Assembly (NCBI GenBank): GCA_046349515.1
Contig: JAXMCE010000018.1
Coordinates: 1 to 57,922, forward strand
DNA length: 57,922 nucleotides
Direction of reading: 5' to 3'
Source: JBGPGW01 sp046349515
Lineage (GTDB): Bacteria > Pseudomonadota > Alphaproteobacteria > CADEGL01
Below the pieces are notes generated by a model, which saw only the letters and a program-made list of their open reading frames with translations, made no database searches and had not been told where the DNA came from. Within the stretch, counting starts at the first letter, position 1. Every line of letters starts with the position of its first letter. The position numbers and the translations under genes are program-made. Below are positions 8,325-17,144 of the stretch, in pieces.

Positions 8325-9334
8325 GCGTGGCCCTGCGCATTCTGTCCGCCGGGCCGGGCGTCACCGTGCAGGACGCCGGCCGCGAGGGCTTTCTCCGCTA
8401 CGGGGTGACCGCGGCGGGACCCATGGACCGGCTGGCCCATGCCACAGCCAACCGGGCCGTGGGCAATGCTGTGGAGGCGGCCGCGCTCGAAGTCTCCCTC
8501 GGCGGGCTCGAAGTCGCCGTCGAGGGCGCGCCGGTCACGGTTGCCATCGCGGGCGGCGCCTTCACGCCCTCCTCCGCGGGCCTCAAGCTCCCCTCTTCCG
8601 CGCGGCTCGATCTCGCGCCCGGCGCGAGCCTCTCGATCCGCGCCGGCGTTTCGGGAGCCTGGTGCTACTTGGCCATCGCCGGGCGGCTCGACCTCCCGCC
8701 CTTCCTCGGCTCCCTCTCGACCCATACGCGCTCGGCGCTCGGCGGATACGAGGGGCGCACGCTCGCCGCGGGCGACGCCATTCCGATCGCGGAGCCGCGC
8801 GCATCCCATGCGACGCCCGCACGCCTTCTCACGCCATGGCTCGATCCCGACGACCGCCCGATACGCGTGATCCTTGGGCCACAGGACGACTATTTCCCGG
8901 CGGACCAGATCGAAGCATTCCGCGCAGGACCCTGGACCGTCTCGCCGCGGAGCGACCGCATGGCCTATCGCCTCGACGGCCCGCGGCTCAAACACGCGCG
9001 CGGTTTCAACATCATCTCGGACGGCATCGCCATGGGCGCGATCCAGGTGCCCGGCGACGGCCAGCCGCTTGCGCTGATGGCGGATCGGCAGTCGACCGGC
9101 GGCTATCCCAAGATCGCCACCATCATCGGTCCCGACGTGCGACGCCTCGCGCAGCGCCGGCCCAACGAGCCATTCCAGTTCGCGACCGTCTCGGTCGACG
9201 AAGCCGTCGCGGCGCGGCGGGAAGAAGCAAGAGTCCTGGCGGCTCCCATCGAAAGCGCGCCCGTCATCCGCCGCGAATTCCCGTCCGAGTTTCTCTTGAG
9301 CGTGAACCTGATCGGCGGCGCCACGTCTTCCTAG
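8321..9334 (+). CDS. pxpC: 5-oxoprolinase subunit C (biotin-dependent carboxyltransferase fold)
   Basis: 337 residues with the KipA/allophanate-hydrolase-subunit-2 pattern: GVTVQDAGREGFLRYGV at the start, GPMDRLAHATANRAVGN, RVILGPQDDYF in the middle, then SDRMAYRLDGP and ADRQSTGGYPKIATII near the end. It pairs with PxpB. The ATG at 8321 overlaps the pxpB stop by four bases. The gene converges with the leftward permease gene ending at 9357, only 22 bases away, so this is the end of the cluster. No 5-oxoproline-specific permease is adjacent in the same direction, although two MHS-type permeases lie immediately beyond on the other strand. Confidence 0.92.
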   Translation: MSVALRILSAGPGVTVQDAGREGFLRYGVTAAGPMDRLAHATANRAVGNAVEAAALEVSLGGLEVAVEGAPVTVAIAGGAFTPSSAGLKLPSSARLDLAPGASLSIRAGVSGAWCYLAIAGRLDLPPFLGSLSTHTRSALGGYEGRTLAAGDAIPIAEPRASHATPARLLTPWLDPDDRPIRVILGPQDDYFPADQIEAFRAGPWTVSPRSDRMAYRLDGPRLKHARGFNIISDGIAMGAIQVPGDGQPLALMADRQSTGGYPKIATIIGPDVRRLAQRRPNEPFQFATVSVDEAVAARREEARVLAAPIESAPVIRREFPSEFLLSVNLIGGATSS

Positions 9335-9356
9335 GCGCGGCCTCGCGCTGGCGTCT

Positions 9357-10658
9357 TCAGTCGAGGCGCGCGCGCGCCGTCTCGCGCAAGGGCAGTGTTG
9401 CCACGAGCGAGACCGCCGCCGCAGCCATGAGATACCAGGCGATCGAGAGATCGTCCTTCGTCCTGTCGATGAGAAACGTGGCGATCATGGGCGTCGTGCC
9501 GCCGAGCGCGCCGAGGGTGATGTTGTGGCCGAGCGCCACCGCCGTGCAGCGCACGCGGCGCGGAAACAGCTCGACGAACACGGTCGGATTGGCGCCGTAG
9601 TAGATGCCCATGACCACCGCGAGACCCGCCTGGCCCAACAGGATGACAATGGGATGCGGGTGGTCCATGAGGGCGAGCAATGGATAGGCCAGCACGAGGA
9701 CGCCGATCGTCGAGGCTAGCAGAAGCGGCTTTCGTCCCACGCGGTCAGACAGCCGGGCGGCGATGGGAACCATGCCCACGAGCACGAGCATGCTGAGCGT
9801 ATTGATGTCGAACGCGGTCGAGGGCGCGAGCTTCACTTGCCGCACGAGGAAGGTGGTGGTGTAGAGGAAGAGGAGATAGAAGCCGACCGCATTGATGACG
9901 TTGATCCCCAGCATCTGGAGAAGCGGCCGCCATTCGTCCCTGAACGTGACCACGAGCGGCGCCGCCCCTTTTTGGCGTGCATCCTTGTCCGCCGTTTCGG
10001 ACACGCCGCGCCGAATGAGGAAGCCCACGAAACCGACGAGAAGGCCGAGAAGGAACGGCAGGCGCCAACCCCACGCCGCGATGACGGATTCGGGGAGGAC
10101 CGTGTGGACGATGGCGCCCGAGGCCGAGCCAATCAGGATGCCGGCGATGGCACCGAAAATGCTCCACGACCCGAAGGCCGCCCGCCGGTCGGGCGGGGCC
10201 TGCTCGACGAGGAAGACGGCCGACCCCGTGTACTCGCCCCCGACGGACAGACCCTGGAGAAGCCGCAGCAGCACCATGAGGACCGAGGCCACGGCGCCCA
10301 GCGACGCGTAGCCCGGCAGGAGACCGATGGCGGTCGTCGGCAGCGCCATGAAGGCGATCGAGAGCATGAGCGCGGGCTTCCGCCCCCACCGGTCGCCGAT
10401 ATGGCCGAAGAGGAATGCACCGAACGGCCGCGCGAGAAACCCGGCCGCGAAGGCTCCGTACGCGGCGATGAGGGAAACAGCCGCATCTTCGCTCGGGAAG
10501 AACTGAGCAGCGATGATCGGCGCGAAATAGCCGTAGATCGCGAAGTCGTACCACTCGAGAATGTTGCCGACCAATCCCGCGAGGATCGTGCGACGATGTC
10601 CCGCTGAGGGGCCTTCCTCGCCGAGTCTTTCGGCCGTTGCCCGCGCGCTCTCTCCCAT
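9357..10658 (-). CDS. MHS-family MFS permease (first of a tandem pair)
   Basis: About 433 residues with 12 predicted hydrophobic segments. GNILEWYDFAIYGYFAP, ARPFGAFLFGHIGDRWGRK, LLRLLQGLSVGGEYTGS and the second-half DRVGRKP loop are the signature of the metabolite:H+ symporter branch of the major facilitator superfamily (ProP, KgtP, ShiA, citrate and dicarboxylate carriers). It is a proton-coupled importer of an organic acid, amino acid or betaine; substrate unknown. It is last in the leftward flavin-monooxygenase operon, 13 bases after a paralogous permease. I prefer the ATG at 10658; an earlier one at 10694 would overlap the permease upstream. Confidence 0.88.
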   Translation of the reverse strand: MGESARATAERLGEEGPSAGHRRTILAGLVGNILEWYDFAIYGYFAPIIAAQFFPSEDAAVSLIAAYGAFAAGFLARPFGAFLFGHIGDRWGRKPALMLSIAFMALPTTAIGLLPGYASLGAVASVLMVLLRLLQGLSVGGEYTGSAVFLVEQAPPDRRAAFGSWSIFGAIAGILIGSASGAIVHTVLPESVIAAWGWRLPFLLGLLVGFVGFLIRRGVSETADKDARQKGAAPLVVTFRDEWRPLLQMLGINVINAVGFYLLFLYTTTFLVRQVKLAPSTAFDINTLSMLVLVGMVPIAARLSDRVGRKPLLLASTIGVLVLAYPLLALMDHPHPIVILLGQAGLAVVMGIYYGANPTVFVELFPRRVRCTAVALGHNITLGALGGTTPMIATFLIDRTKDDLSIAWYLMAAAAVSLVATLPLRETARARLD

Positions 10659-10671
10659 CACGTCTTGCCCA

Positions 10672-11979
10672 TCAGACCTGGGAAACGGCGCCATCCGCCG
10701 CCGCGAGCGCCAGTCCCCGCGTTTCCCTCATGCGCCATGTCGTCGCGAAGGTGATGGCGGCCGCGGCGGCGAGGTACCAGGCGATCGACAAGCTCTCGCC
10801 TGTATGCTCGATGAGGAAGGTGGCGACCATGGGCGCCGTGCCGCCGAAGGCGGCGAGCGACACGTTGTAGCCGACCGAGAGCGCGCTGCAGCGAACCGCG
10901 GCGGGAAACATCTCCGCCGCCATGGCCGTGCTCGCGCCGTAGTAAAGACCCATGAGGATGCCGAGCACCATCTGGCCGGACAACGCCACCAGGAAGACAG
11001 GGTGATGCATGAGCCAGAGAAGCGGCCACGCCAGAATGGCCAGCGCGCCCGTCGCGAAGAGCACGACGGGCTTCCGTCCCACGCGGTCCGACAAGGCGCC
11101 CGCGAGCGGCACCGTGACGAAGGCGCCAAGCATCGTGAGCGTGTTGATATCGAAGGCTTCCGTCGGCGGCACCTTGACCCGCGCGATGAGGAACGTCGCG
11201 AGGTACACGAAGATGAGGTAGAAGCCGACACCGTCGACGAGCGTGAATCCAATGACGCGCAGCATGCTCCGCCATTCGTCGCGGAAAGCGCGGAGGACGG
11301 GCGACGGCCCCGTGGTGCTTGGCGCCTCGCCGCCGGGAACTCCGCGCCGCGCGAGAAAGCCGATCATGCCGAGCACGGCACCGCTCACGAACGGCACGCG
11401 CCAACCCCATGCCTCGACCGCGGCTTCCGGCAACAGGGCATGGAGGACCGCGCTGAAGCCGGAACCGATGAGGACTCCGGCGACAACGCCCGCCGCACTC
11501 CAGCAGCCATAAAAGCCGCGCCGCCCGGGCGGCGCGCCCTCGATGAGGAACACGGTCGAGCAGGTGTACTCCCCGCCGACGGACAGACCCTGGAGAAGCC
11601 GGAGCGCGATGAGCGCGATCGTCGCGGCCATGCCCCATTCGGCATGCGTCGGCAGAAGCCCCAAGAGCGTCGTCGGCACCGCCATGAGCGCCACCGAAAC
11701 GGCGAGAGCAGCGCGCCGGCCCAAGCGGTCACCGAGCTGTCCGAACACGGCACCGCCAAAGGGACGGACGAGGAAGCCCGCAGCAAAGGCGCCGTACGCC
11801 GCGATGAGCGAGGCCACGGGATCATCCGAGGGGAAGAACAGCGGCGCCAGGATCGGCGCGAAGAAGCCGTAAACCGCGAAGTCGTACCATTCGAGGATAT
11901 TGCCGACGAGGCCGGCGGCGATCACACGCCGACGCGACGCGACGTCACCGCCTGGGATCGCGGCCGAACGCGCGCTCAC
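10672..11979 (-). CDS. MHS-family MFS permease (second of a tandem pair)
   Basis: 435 residues, 12 hydrophobic segments, with the same motif series as its neighbour (GNILEWYDFAVYGFFAP, GQLGDRLGRRAAL, LLQGLSVGGEYTCST, SDRVGRKPVV). The two proteins align along their full length with only small differences in loops, so they arose by tandem duplication and then diverged, perhaps to take up two related substrates. The start is GTG at 11979, 6 bases after the RidA stop, which places it in the same transcript as the RidA and HpaB genes. Uptake of the compound attacked by those oxygenases is a reasonable inference. Confidence 0.88.
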   Translation of the reverse strand: MSARSAAIPGGDVASRRRVIAAGLVGNILEWYDFAVYGFFAPILAPLFFPSDDPVASLIAAYGAFAAGFLVRPFGGAVFGQLGDRLGRRAALAVSVALMAVPTTLLGLLPTHAEWGMAATIALIALRLLQGLSVGGEYTCSTVFLIEGAPPGRRGFYGCWSAAGVVAGVLIGSGFSAVLHALLPEAAVEAWGWRVPFVSGAVLGMIGFLARRGVPGGEAPSTTGPSPVLRAFRDEWRSMLRVIGFTLVDGVGFYLIFVYLATFLIARVKVPPTEAFDINTLTMLGAFVTVPLAGALSDRVGRKPVVLFATGALAILAWPLLWLMHHPVFLVALSGQMVLGILMGLYYGASTAMAAEMFPAAVRCSALSVGYNVSLAAFGGTAPMVATFLIEHTGESLSIAWYLAAAAAITFATTWRMRETRGLALAAADGAVSQV

Positions 11980-11985
11980 CCCCGC

Positions 11986-12402
11986 TCAGCCCGCGCCCGA
12001 GAGCACGACGTCGAGATCGACCTCCATGCCGTATTGCGGGCGCGCGAAACCCTTGAGGATGAGGACGGACATGGTGGGGTGGATGCCCTTGATCCACTTG
12101 CCGATGGCATTGCAAACAGGCGCCACATAGGCGCGGTCGCTGACATAGAGGCGCACGCCGCAGACATCCTGCCAGGTGGCGCCCGCCTCCTTGAGCAGCA
12201 CGTCCATGTTCTTCATGGCGTTGTCCGCCTGCGCCGCGATGTCCTCGGTGCCGATCAGGCGATCCGTGCCCCAGATGCGTCCGGTCTGGCCGCGGATGTA
12301 GATGCGCTTGCCCGCCTTCACGATCCAGCAGAGATCGTTGTCGAGCTTCTGCTCCGGGAACGCGTCCTTGGTGTTGTATTTGCGGAGACGGATGTGCGCC
12401 AT
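11986..12402 (-). CDS. RidA/YjgF family protein (module copy 1)
   Basis: 138 residues, RidA fold. The opening HIRLRKYNTKDAFPEQKLDN is atypical but shared with the second copy at 14604, and IYIRGQTG, QADNAMKNMDVLLKEAGATW and the C-terminal YGMEVDLDVV are standard for the superfamily. RidA proteins hydrolyse reactive enamines and imines, and several subgroups act in catabolic operons beside oxygenases (for example RutC beside RutA). The canonical Arg that binds the substrate carboxylate in archetypal RidA is not obvious, so this may be a distinct RidA subgroup. It follows an HpaB-type oxygenase by 29 bases; the ATG has a GGGGGAA site. Specific substrate unknown. Confidence 0.85.
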   Translation of the reverse strand: MAHIRLRKYNTKDAFPEQKLDNDLCWIVKAGKRIYIRGQTGRIWGTDRLIGTEDIAAQADNAMKNMDVLLKEAGATWQDVCGVRLYVSDRAYVAPVCNAIGKWIKGIHPTMSVLILKGFARPQYGMEVDLDVVLSGAG

Positions 12403-12431
12403 GCGATTCCCCCTGCCGTCAGGCCTGGCCA

Positions 12432-13886
12432 TCAGTCCTTCATGACCCGGTCGCTCAGCCCGGCCGCGGTCCTGACGAAAGCGAGCGGCTCCGACCAGTC
12501 GAAGGTCTGATAGACGGCGTTCAGATGCGCGTAGGGCGGCGACTGGGCGAAGAGATGGAAGGTCGTCCGGTGGCCCGCGCCGGTGCCGTTGAGAAGGTCG
12601 CGCGCGAAGGCCAGGAGCCTGCGCCGATCGTCCGCCTTCCAGGCCTCGTTCACCGTGTAGTACTTCTCGAGCCAGGCCTTGGTCTCGGGATCGGCGAAGG
12701 CCGCGGCATCGGGCGTCACGCAGATCTGCCCGCCGCAGAGTTCGCGCGCGAGGTGCATCATCTCCGGCAGCTTCGCGCAGGCCAGCGTCCGGCCCGCGTA
12801 GAAAGTCGACTGGTGCGGCATGGCGAGCCCGGCGGGGCTCGTCTCCGCGAGCTCGATGCACGCGGTGAGGAACGCGTTGATCGATTCGCGGTAGCAGACG
12901 AGGGTCGCCAGCTTCTCCCGCACGGCCTGCTGCTTGTCGAGCCCGGTCTGCCGCGCATTGTGGATCGCCGTGCCGATGAGGAGATCGGCCACCCGCTCGA
13001 GGCGCTGGAGGAAGGGAAAGCCCGTATAGCGGTGGAGCATGCTGCGGATGAACGCCGCGGCCCGCGTGTGGCGGTAGAAGAGCACTTGTTCCCACGGCAC
13101 CAGCACGTCCTCGAAGACGATGAGCGAATCGACCTCGTCGAGGCGCGTCGTGATGGGATAGTCGGCGGGGTTGAGGCCGTGCGCGTAAGAGGAGCGGCAA
13201 ATGTGCTTCAGTCCCGGCGCGTTCATCTTGCAGACGAATCCGACGGCGTAATCGGACAGCAGCGCATCGCCCCAATTGGCGATGGTCGGCTTGACGAAGG
13301 CCTGGTGGGCATAGGCCGCCGCCGTCTCGTACTTGGCGCCGCGCACGATGATGCCGGCGTCCGTCTCGCGCACGACATGGAGCAGCATGTCCGGGTCCTG
13401 CTCCTGCGGGCGCTTCGAGCGGTCGCCCTTGGGGTCGGTGTTGGCCGAGACGGTCATGAGATCCTGGGTGCGCGCCAGCTCCACTTGAAGCGCGATGTTG
13501 GCGCCGAAGCGCGGGTCGACCGAATCGAGCACGTCGCGCCCGTCGAGGAGCGACCAGAGGCCGCCCACCGTCTCGTCGCCCACGCGCAGGATGACGCCGC
13601 CGAGATCGGCCATGACGGCATCGACCCAGCGGCGCTTCGCGCGCCAGTCGTCCTTCGAGACGGGCGGCTTGTTGGGCACGGCCTGGGGCTCGCCGCCCTT
13701 GGGATCGGCGTAGGCCATGACTGCGCGCGTCGCTTCCTCGTGCGCCATGTCGTAGATGCGCGCGCGCGCCTCGACCACGGGCTTGAAGGCCGGATGGCGC
13801 GGCACGTCACGGACGCGCTCACCGTCGAGCCACACTTCCCGCCCGTCGTTCAGGGATTCTCGGTATTGCGCTCCCGTGAGAAGCAT
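12432..13886 (-). CDS. 4-hydroxyphenylacetate 3-hydroxylase (HpaB) family flavin monooxygenase, copy 1
   Basis: 484 residues, normal for the HpaB/4-hydroxybutyryl-CoA-dehydratase superfamily. The N-terminal domain begins MLLTGAQYRESLNDGR; the centre has NTDPKGDRSKRPQEQDPD, RGAKYETAAAYAHQAFVKP and LIVFEDVLVPWEQVLFYRH; the helical C-terminal part has LARELCGGQICVTPD. Members are the oxygenase half of two-component FADH2-dependent monooxygenases that hydroxylate phenols. No Cys/His iron-sulfur ligands of the dehydratases are evident, supporting an oxygenase. A flavin reductase is encoded at 16547, and a close paralogue at 15036. The true substrate is unknown; neighbouring RidA and DUF1028 genes argue against simple 4-hydroxyphenylacetate use. 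Confidence 0.88.
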   Translation of the reverse strand: MLLTGAQYRESLNDGREVWLDGERVRDVPRHPAFKPVVEARARIYDMAHEEATRAVMAYADPKGGEPQAVPNKPPVSKDDWRAKRRWVDAVMADLGGVILRVGDETVGGLWSLLDGRDVLDSVDPRFGANIALQVELARTQDLMTVSANTDPKGDRSKRPQEQDPDMLLHVVRETDAGIIVRGAKYETAAAYAHQAFVKPTIANWGDALLSDYAVGFVCKMNAPGLKHICRSSYAHGLNPADYPITTRLDEVDSLIVFEDVLVPWEQVLFYRHTRAAAFIRSMLHRYTGFPFLQRLERVADLLIGTAIHNARQTGLDKQQAVREKLATLVCYRESINAFLTACIELAETSPAGLAMPHQSTFYAGRTLACAKLPEMMHLARELCGGQICVTPDAAAFADPETKAWLEKYYTVNEAWKADDRRRLLAFARDLLNGTGAGHRTTFHLFAQSPPYAHLNAVYQTFDWSEPLAFVRTAAGLSDRVMKD

Positions 13887-13899
13887 GGCGCCAGCCCGA

Positions 13900-14574
13900 T
13901 CACGGATCGCCGGGGACGCCGTAGGATTCGGCCGCGGGCGGATTGATCGCCCGCGTGATGTAGGTGTTCATCTGCGGCTCGAACTCTTCCCAGATGCGGC
14001 GGAGCGCGCCGACCGGATGCTCCGCCGAATCGACGCGGAGGTCGCAGAGCGGCCAGGGATGCTCGCTCACGACGCACAGCCCCGCCGACTTGACGGGCCC
14101 GAGCTCGCCGCCGGCGACGATGCCCTCTTCGAGCCCGCGCAGGAGCCGCTCCGCGATGTGGAGGTTCGGGTGCGCCTCGAAGGTGTCGACCATGGCCCGC
14201 GGCACGTCCTTGTTCGAGAGGAGGTTGCCCGCGGCGATGCTGTCCTCGCCGACCTCGACATTGTGCGTGCCGAGCGTCTTCGCCCCCGAATAGTGGGCCG
14301 GGCGCCCGGCCTTGCCGATCACCGCGACCTGGCGATAGGCCGGGAACTTCTCGCCCCGCATCACCTGGTCGAGCGCATCCTGGGCCGACACGCCTTTGGC
14401 CAGGAGATCGAGAATGGCGTTGCCGATGGCGGGGTTGGTCACATTCTGCGTCGCGACGGCACCGACGCCCGCGCGTGCCCAAGGGCACCGGCTCGCGACC
14501 GCGATGCTCGACGTCGTGACCGCGATGCCGAACATGCCGGTCCGCCGGCACCGGCCCGTCAGCGAAAATGTCAT
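13900..14574 (-). CDS. DUF1028 family protein
   Basis: 224 residues. The opening TFSLTGRCRRTGMFGIAVTT with CPWARAGVGAVATQ and GNAILDLLAKGVSAQDAL is the DUF1028 pattern, an Ntn-hydrolase-like fold expected to cleave an amide or peptide bond, though no reaction is assigned with confidence. The first 30 residues diverge from the common form, with RCRRTG and SRCPW in place of acidic residues. It lies exactly between the two RidA/HpaB modules, 13 bases before the first HpaB gene and 29 bases after the second RidA, so it is very likely in the same transcript and perhaps hydrolyses an amide intermediate. Family call solid, role inferred. Confidence 0.85.
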   Translation of the reverse strand: MTFSLTGRCRRTGMFGIAVTTSSIAVASRCPWARAGVGAVATQNVTNPAIGNAILDLLAKGVSAQDALDQVMRGEKFPAYRQVAVIGKAGRPAHYSGAKTLGTHNVEVGEDSIAAGNLLSNKDVPRAMVDTFEAHPNLHIAERLLRGLEEGIVAGGELGPVKSAGLCVVSEHPWPLCDLRVDSAEHPVGALRRIWEEFEPQMNTYITRAINPPAAESYGVPGDP

Positions 14575-14603
14575 GGGACGCCCCCCTCAAGAGGCGGCGT
14601 TCA

Positions 14604-15020
14604 TCAGCCCTCGCCTTCCGGAATCACCGCCTCGACGTCAATCTCCATGAGAAGCTCGGGCCGCGCAAGGCCGTTGATGATGAGGCCGGTCGAGCACGGA
14701 TGGACGCCCTTCAAGTGCTTGCCGATCGCGCGGTAGACGGGCTCGCGGTGAGCGCGGTCGGTGATATAGACCGTGATCTTGCAAATGTGATCGAGCTTCG
14801 AGCCCGCCTCTTCCAGCAGCTGCTTCACGTTCTTCATGGCCTGGTCGGCCTGGGCCCCCGCATCGCCCAGCCCCACGAGCTTGTTGTCGAGCGTCAGCCC
14901 GACCTGGCCGCGAAGAAAGACGTGATTGCCCGCGCGCACCGCCATGGCCAGGTCGTTGTCGAGATTTTGTCCCTGCCAGACGTCCTTGGTGTTGAACTTG
15001 CGAAACCTCTGATGTGCCAT
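14604..15020 (-). CDS. RidA/YjgF family protein (module copy 2)
   Basis: 138 residues, the same length as the copy at 11986 and similar throughout (HQRFRKFNTKDVWQGQNLDN, VFLRGQVG, QADQAMKNVKQLLEEAGS, ELLMEIDVEAVI). It belongs to the RidA superfamily of enamine/imine deaminases. The gene starts 15 bases after the stop of the second HpaB-type oxygenase. The conserved pairing of one RidA with one oxygenase in both modules suggests that each hydroxylation product passes to its own RidA. Subgroup and substrate cannot be set by eye. Confidence 0.85.
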   Translation of the reverse strand: MAHQRFRKFNTKDVWQGQNLDNDLAMAVRAGNHVFLRGQVGLTLDNKLVGLGDAGAQADQAMKNVKQLLEEAGSKLDHICKITVYITDRAHREPVYRAIGKHLKGVHPCSTGLIINGLARPELLMEIDVEAVIPEGEG

Positions 15021-15035
15021 TCCCTGATCCCCTGT

Positions 15036-16496
15036 TCAGCCGGATTGTTTCATGACGCGTTCGGAAAGGCCCGCGGCCTTGCGGACGAACTCCATCGGGC
15101 CCTTGAAGTCGAAATTCATATAGACCGCGTTGAGATGTGCATAGGGCGGCGATTGGGCGAAGAGCTGGAAGGTAAGGCGATGGCCGCCATAGTCCGAATT
15201 GAGCAGGTCGCGGGCAAACGCCAGCAGCTTGCGCCGATCCTCCGCGACCCAGGCCTCGTTCACCGAATAATACTTGTCGAGCCATTTCTTGGTGTCGGGG
15301 GAGACGAAGGCGTCATAGTCGGGCGTGACGCAGATCTGCCCGCCGCACAGCTCGCGCGCGAGATGCATCATGGCCGGCAGCTGCGAGCAGGCCAGCACGC
15401 GCCCGGTATAGAGAAGCGACTGGTTGGGCATGAGCAATCCGCCCGGGCTCTTCTCCGCCAGCGCGATCGACGCCGTCAGGTGCGCATTGATGCCCTCGCG
15501 ATAGACCGCGAGGGAGGCGAGCTTCTCGCGCACGGCCTGCTGCTTGTCGAGGCCGGTCTGGCGCGCATTGAACAGGGCCGCGCCGATCATCATGTCCGCC
15601 ACGTAGAGGACGCGCAGCACGAAGGGAAACCCGCTGTACCGGTGGAGCGTGCCGCGGATGTAGCTCGCCGCCCGCGTGTGGCGGTAGAACAGCACGTCCT
15701 CCCACGGTACGAGCACGTCGTCGAACACCATGAGCGTGTCGACTTCGTCGAACCGGTTCGCGAGCGGATAGTCGTTGGCCGGACGGCGTCCGGCGAAACC
15801 CGTGCGGCAGATGTGCTTCAAGCCCGGCGCGTTCATCTTGACGATGCAGCCGAGCGCATAGTCCGACAGCTTGTCATCGCCCCAGTTGGCGATCGTGGGC
15901 TTGACGAAGGCCTGGTTCGCATAGGCCGACGCGGTCTCGTACTTGGCGCCGCGGATGATGAGGCCCTTGTCGGTCTCCTTGACGACGTGGAGCAGCATGT
16001 CGGGATCCTGCTCCTGCGGGCGCTTCGAGCGATCGCCCTTGGGGTCGGTGTTGGCCGAGACGTGGAACACGTCGTTCTGCACCGCGAGCTGGATATGGCG
16101 CTCGATGTTCTGGCTGAAGCGCGGATCGACCTCGTTCAGCACGTCGCGCCCGTCGAAGAGCGACCACATCTCCCCGATCGTCTCGTCGCCGACCCGGATG
16201 ACGACGCCGCCGATATCCTTCATGACCGCATCGACCGCGCGGCGCTTGTCGTGCCAGTCCTGCTGCGTGTAGGGCAGCTTATGGCCGATGCAATTGGGCT
16301 CGTTCGTCTTCGCATCCCGGTAGGACATGATGTCGCGATACGCGTCCTCATGCGCCATGTCGTAGATGCGCGCGCGCACGTCGATGATGGGCCTGAACAT
16401 GGGATGCGTGGTCACGTCCTTGACGCGCTCGCCATCGATCCAGATTTGCCGATCGTCCTTGATCGATTCGCGATACTGTGCGCCCGTGCGAAGCAT
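15036..16496 (-). CDS. 4-hydroxyphenylacetate 3-hydroxylase (HpaB) family flavin monooxygenase, copy 2
   Basis: 486 residues, colinear with the paralogue at 12432 and matching it in most positions (MLRTGAQYRESIKDDRQIW, NTDPKGDRSKRPQEQDPD, RGAKYETASAYANQAFVKP, LMVFDDVLVPWEDVLFYRH, LARELCGGQICVTPD). The ATG at 16496 follows AAGGAG by about 7 bases; in-frame sequence further upstream overlaps the flavin reductase and is not coding. It lies second in the operon, after the reductase that would supply reduced flavin. The two oxygenases may act on successive intermediates, on two substrates, or form a mixed oligomer; the sequence does not decide. Confidence 0.88.
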   Translation of the reverse strand: MLRTGAQYRESIKDDRQIWIDGERVKDVTTHPMFRPIIDVRARIYDMAHEDAYRDIMSYRDAKTNEPNCIGHKLPYTQQDWHDKRRAVDAVMKDIGGVVIRVGDETIGEMWSLFDGRDVLNEVDPRFSQNIERHIQLAVQNDVFHVSANTDPKGDRSKRPQEQDPDMLLHVVKETDKGLIIRGAKYETASAYANQAFVKPTIANWGDDKLSDYALGCIVKMNAPGLKHICRTGFAGRRPANDYPLANRFDEVDTLMVFDDVLVPWEDVLFYRHTRAASYIRGTLHRYSGFPFVLRVLYVADMMIGAALFNARQTGLDKQQAVREKLASLAVYREGINAHLTASIALAEKSPGGLLMPNQSLLYTGRVLACSQLPAMMHLARELCGGQICVTPDYDAFVSPDTKKWLDKYYSVNEAWVAEDRRKLLAFARDLLNSDYGGHRLTFQLFAQSPPYAHLNAVYMNFDFKGPMEFVRKAAGLSERVMKQSG

Positions 16497-16546
16497 GGCT
16501 CGCTCCTTTGCTCTCTCGTGAAGGATGGTGACCGATTCGGTCGGCG

Positions 16547-17095
16547 TTAGGCAACCGCCATCGGGCGGCAATAGGCCCGGTCGTGGTAGACGAGCGGCGC
16601 GCCCTCCCCGCTCCTGACGGCGACGACGAGCCCCATGAACACCGTGTGCGAGCCGAAGACGTGGCGTTCGACGAGCCGGCAATCGAAGCTCGAGAGCGCG
16701 TCTTCGAGTGACGGCGCACCGGTGCCGAGAGCCGACCACGCGAATCCCGCGAAGCGATCGGCGCGTCCGGAACGGCCGGCGAAGACGTCCGACAGCTCTG
16801 TCTGATGATGGGCCAAGAGATTGACGCAAAAGCGCCTGTTCACGGCGATGGCCTCAGCCGCGCGACTGGCGTTGTTGACGCAGACGAAGACCGAGGGCGG
16901 GTCCGCCGACACCGAGGACATGGCGCAGACCGTGATGCCGAGACGTCCCGCCGGACCGTCGGTGGTGACGACCGCGACACACGCGGCCGCGTGCCGCATG
17001 GCTTCGATGAAGGCGCCGCGCTCGACGGCGAGGAACGCGTCGCGCCCCGTGTCGCTCGAACTCTCAGCGCCCGCGAGCGTCGCCATGGCCTCCAT
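16547..17095 (-). CDS. Flavin reductase (HpaC-like), partner of the HpaB-type oxygenases
   Basis: 182 residues with the flavin-reductase domain: FIEAMRHAAACVAVVTTDG at the start, GITVCAMSSVSADPPSVFVC with the Ser-Ser flavin-binding stretch, NRRFCVNLLA, and HTVFMGLVVAV near the end. These NAD(P)H:flavin oxidoreductases deliver free FADH2 or FMNH2 to a separate oxygenase. Being the first gene of the leftward operon, 50 bases before the second HpaB gene, it likely serves both oxygenases. Start is ATG at 17095, with another at 17086 equally possible. It diverges from the LysR gene over 94 bases holding the presumed operator. Confidence 0.88.
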   Translation of the reverse strand: MEAMATLAGAESSSDTGRDAFLAVERGAFIEAMRHAAACVAVVTTDGPAGRLGITVCAMSSVSADPPSVFVCVNNASRAAEAIAVNRRFCVNLLAHHQTELSDVFAGRSGRADRFAGFAWSALGTGAPSLEDALSSFDCRLVERHVFGSHTVFMGLVVAVRSGEGAPLVYHDRAYCRPMAVA

Positions 17096-17144
17096 CCTTT
17101 CCGCCCTCGACCCCGTTTCCGGCGGAGTTTGACCAGGCTTCGAT

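Noticed and set aside
12432..16496. Reading the two HpaB-type genes as 4-hydroxybutyryl-CoA dehydratases
   Set aside because: The iron-sulfur cysteine and histidine ligands are not evident and a flavin reductase is encoded in the same operon, so an oxygenase fits better.
14568..16550. 660-residue open frame on the plus strand
   Set aside because: Antisense to the second oxygenase and RidA genes with no recognisable domain.
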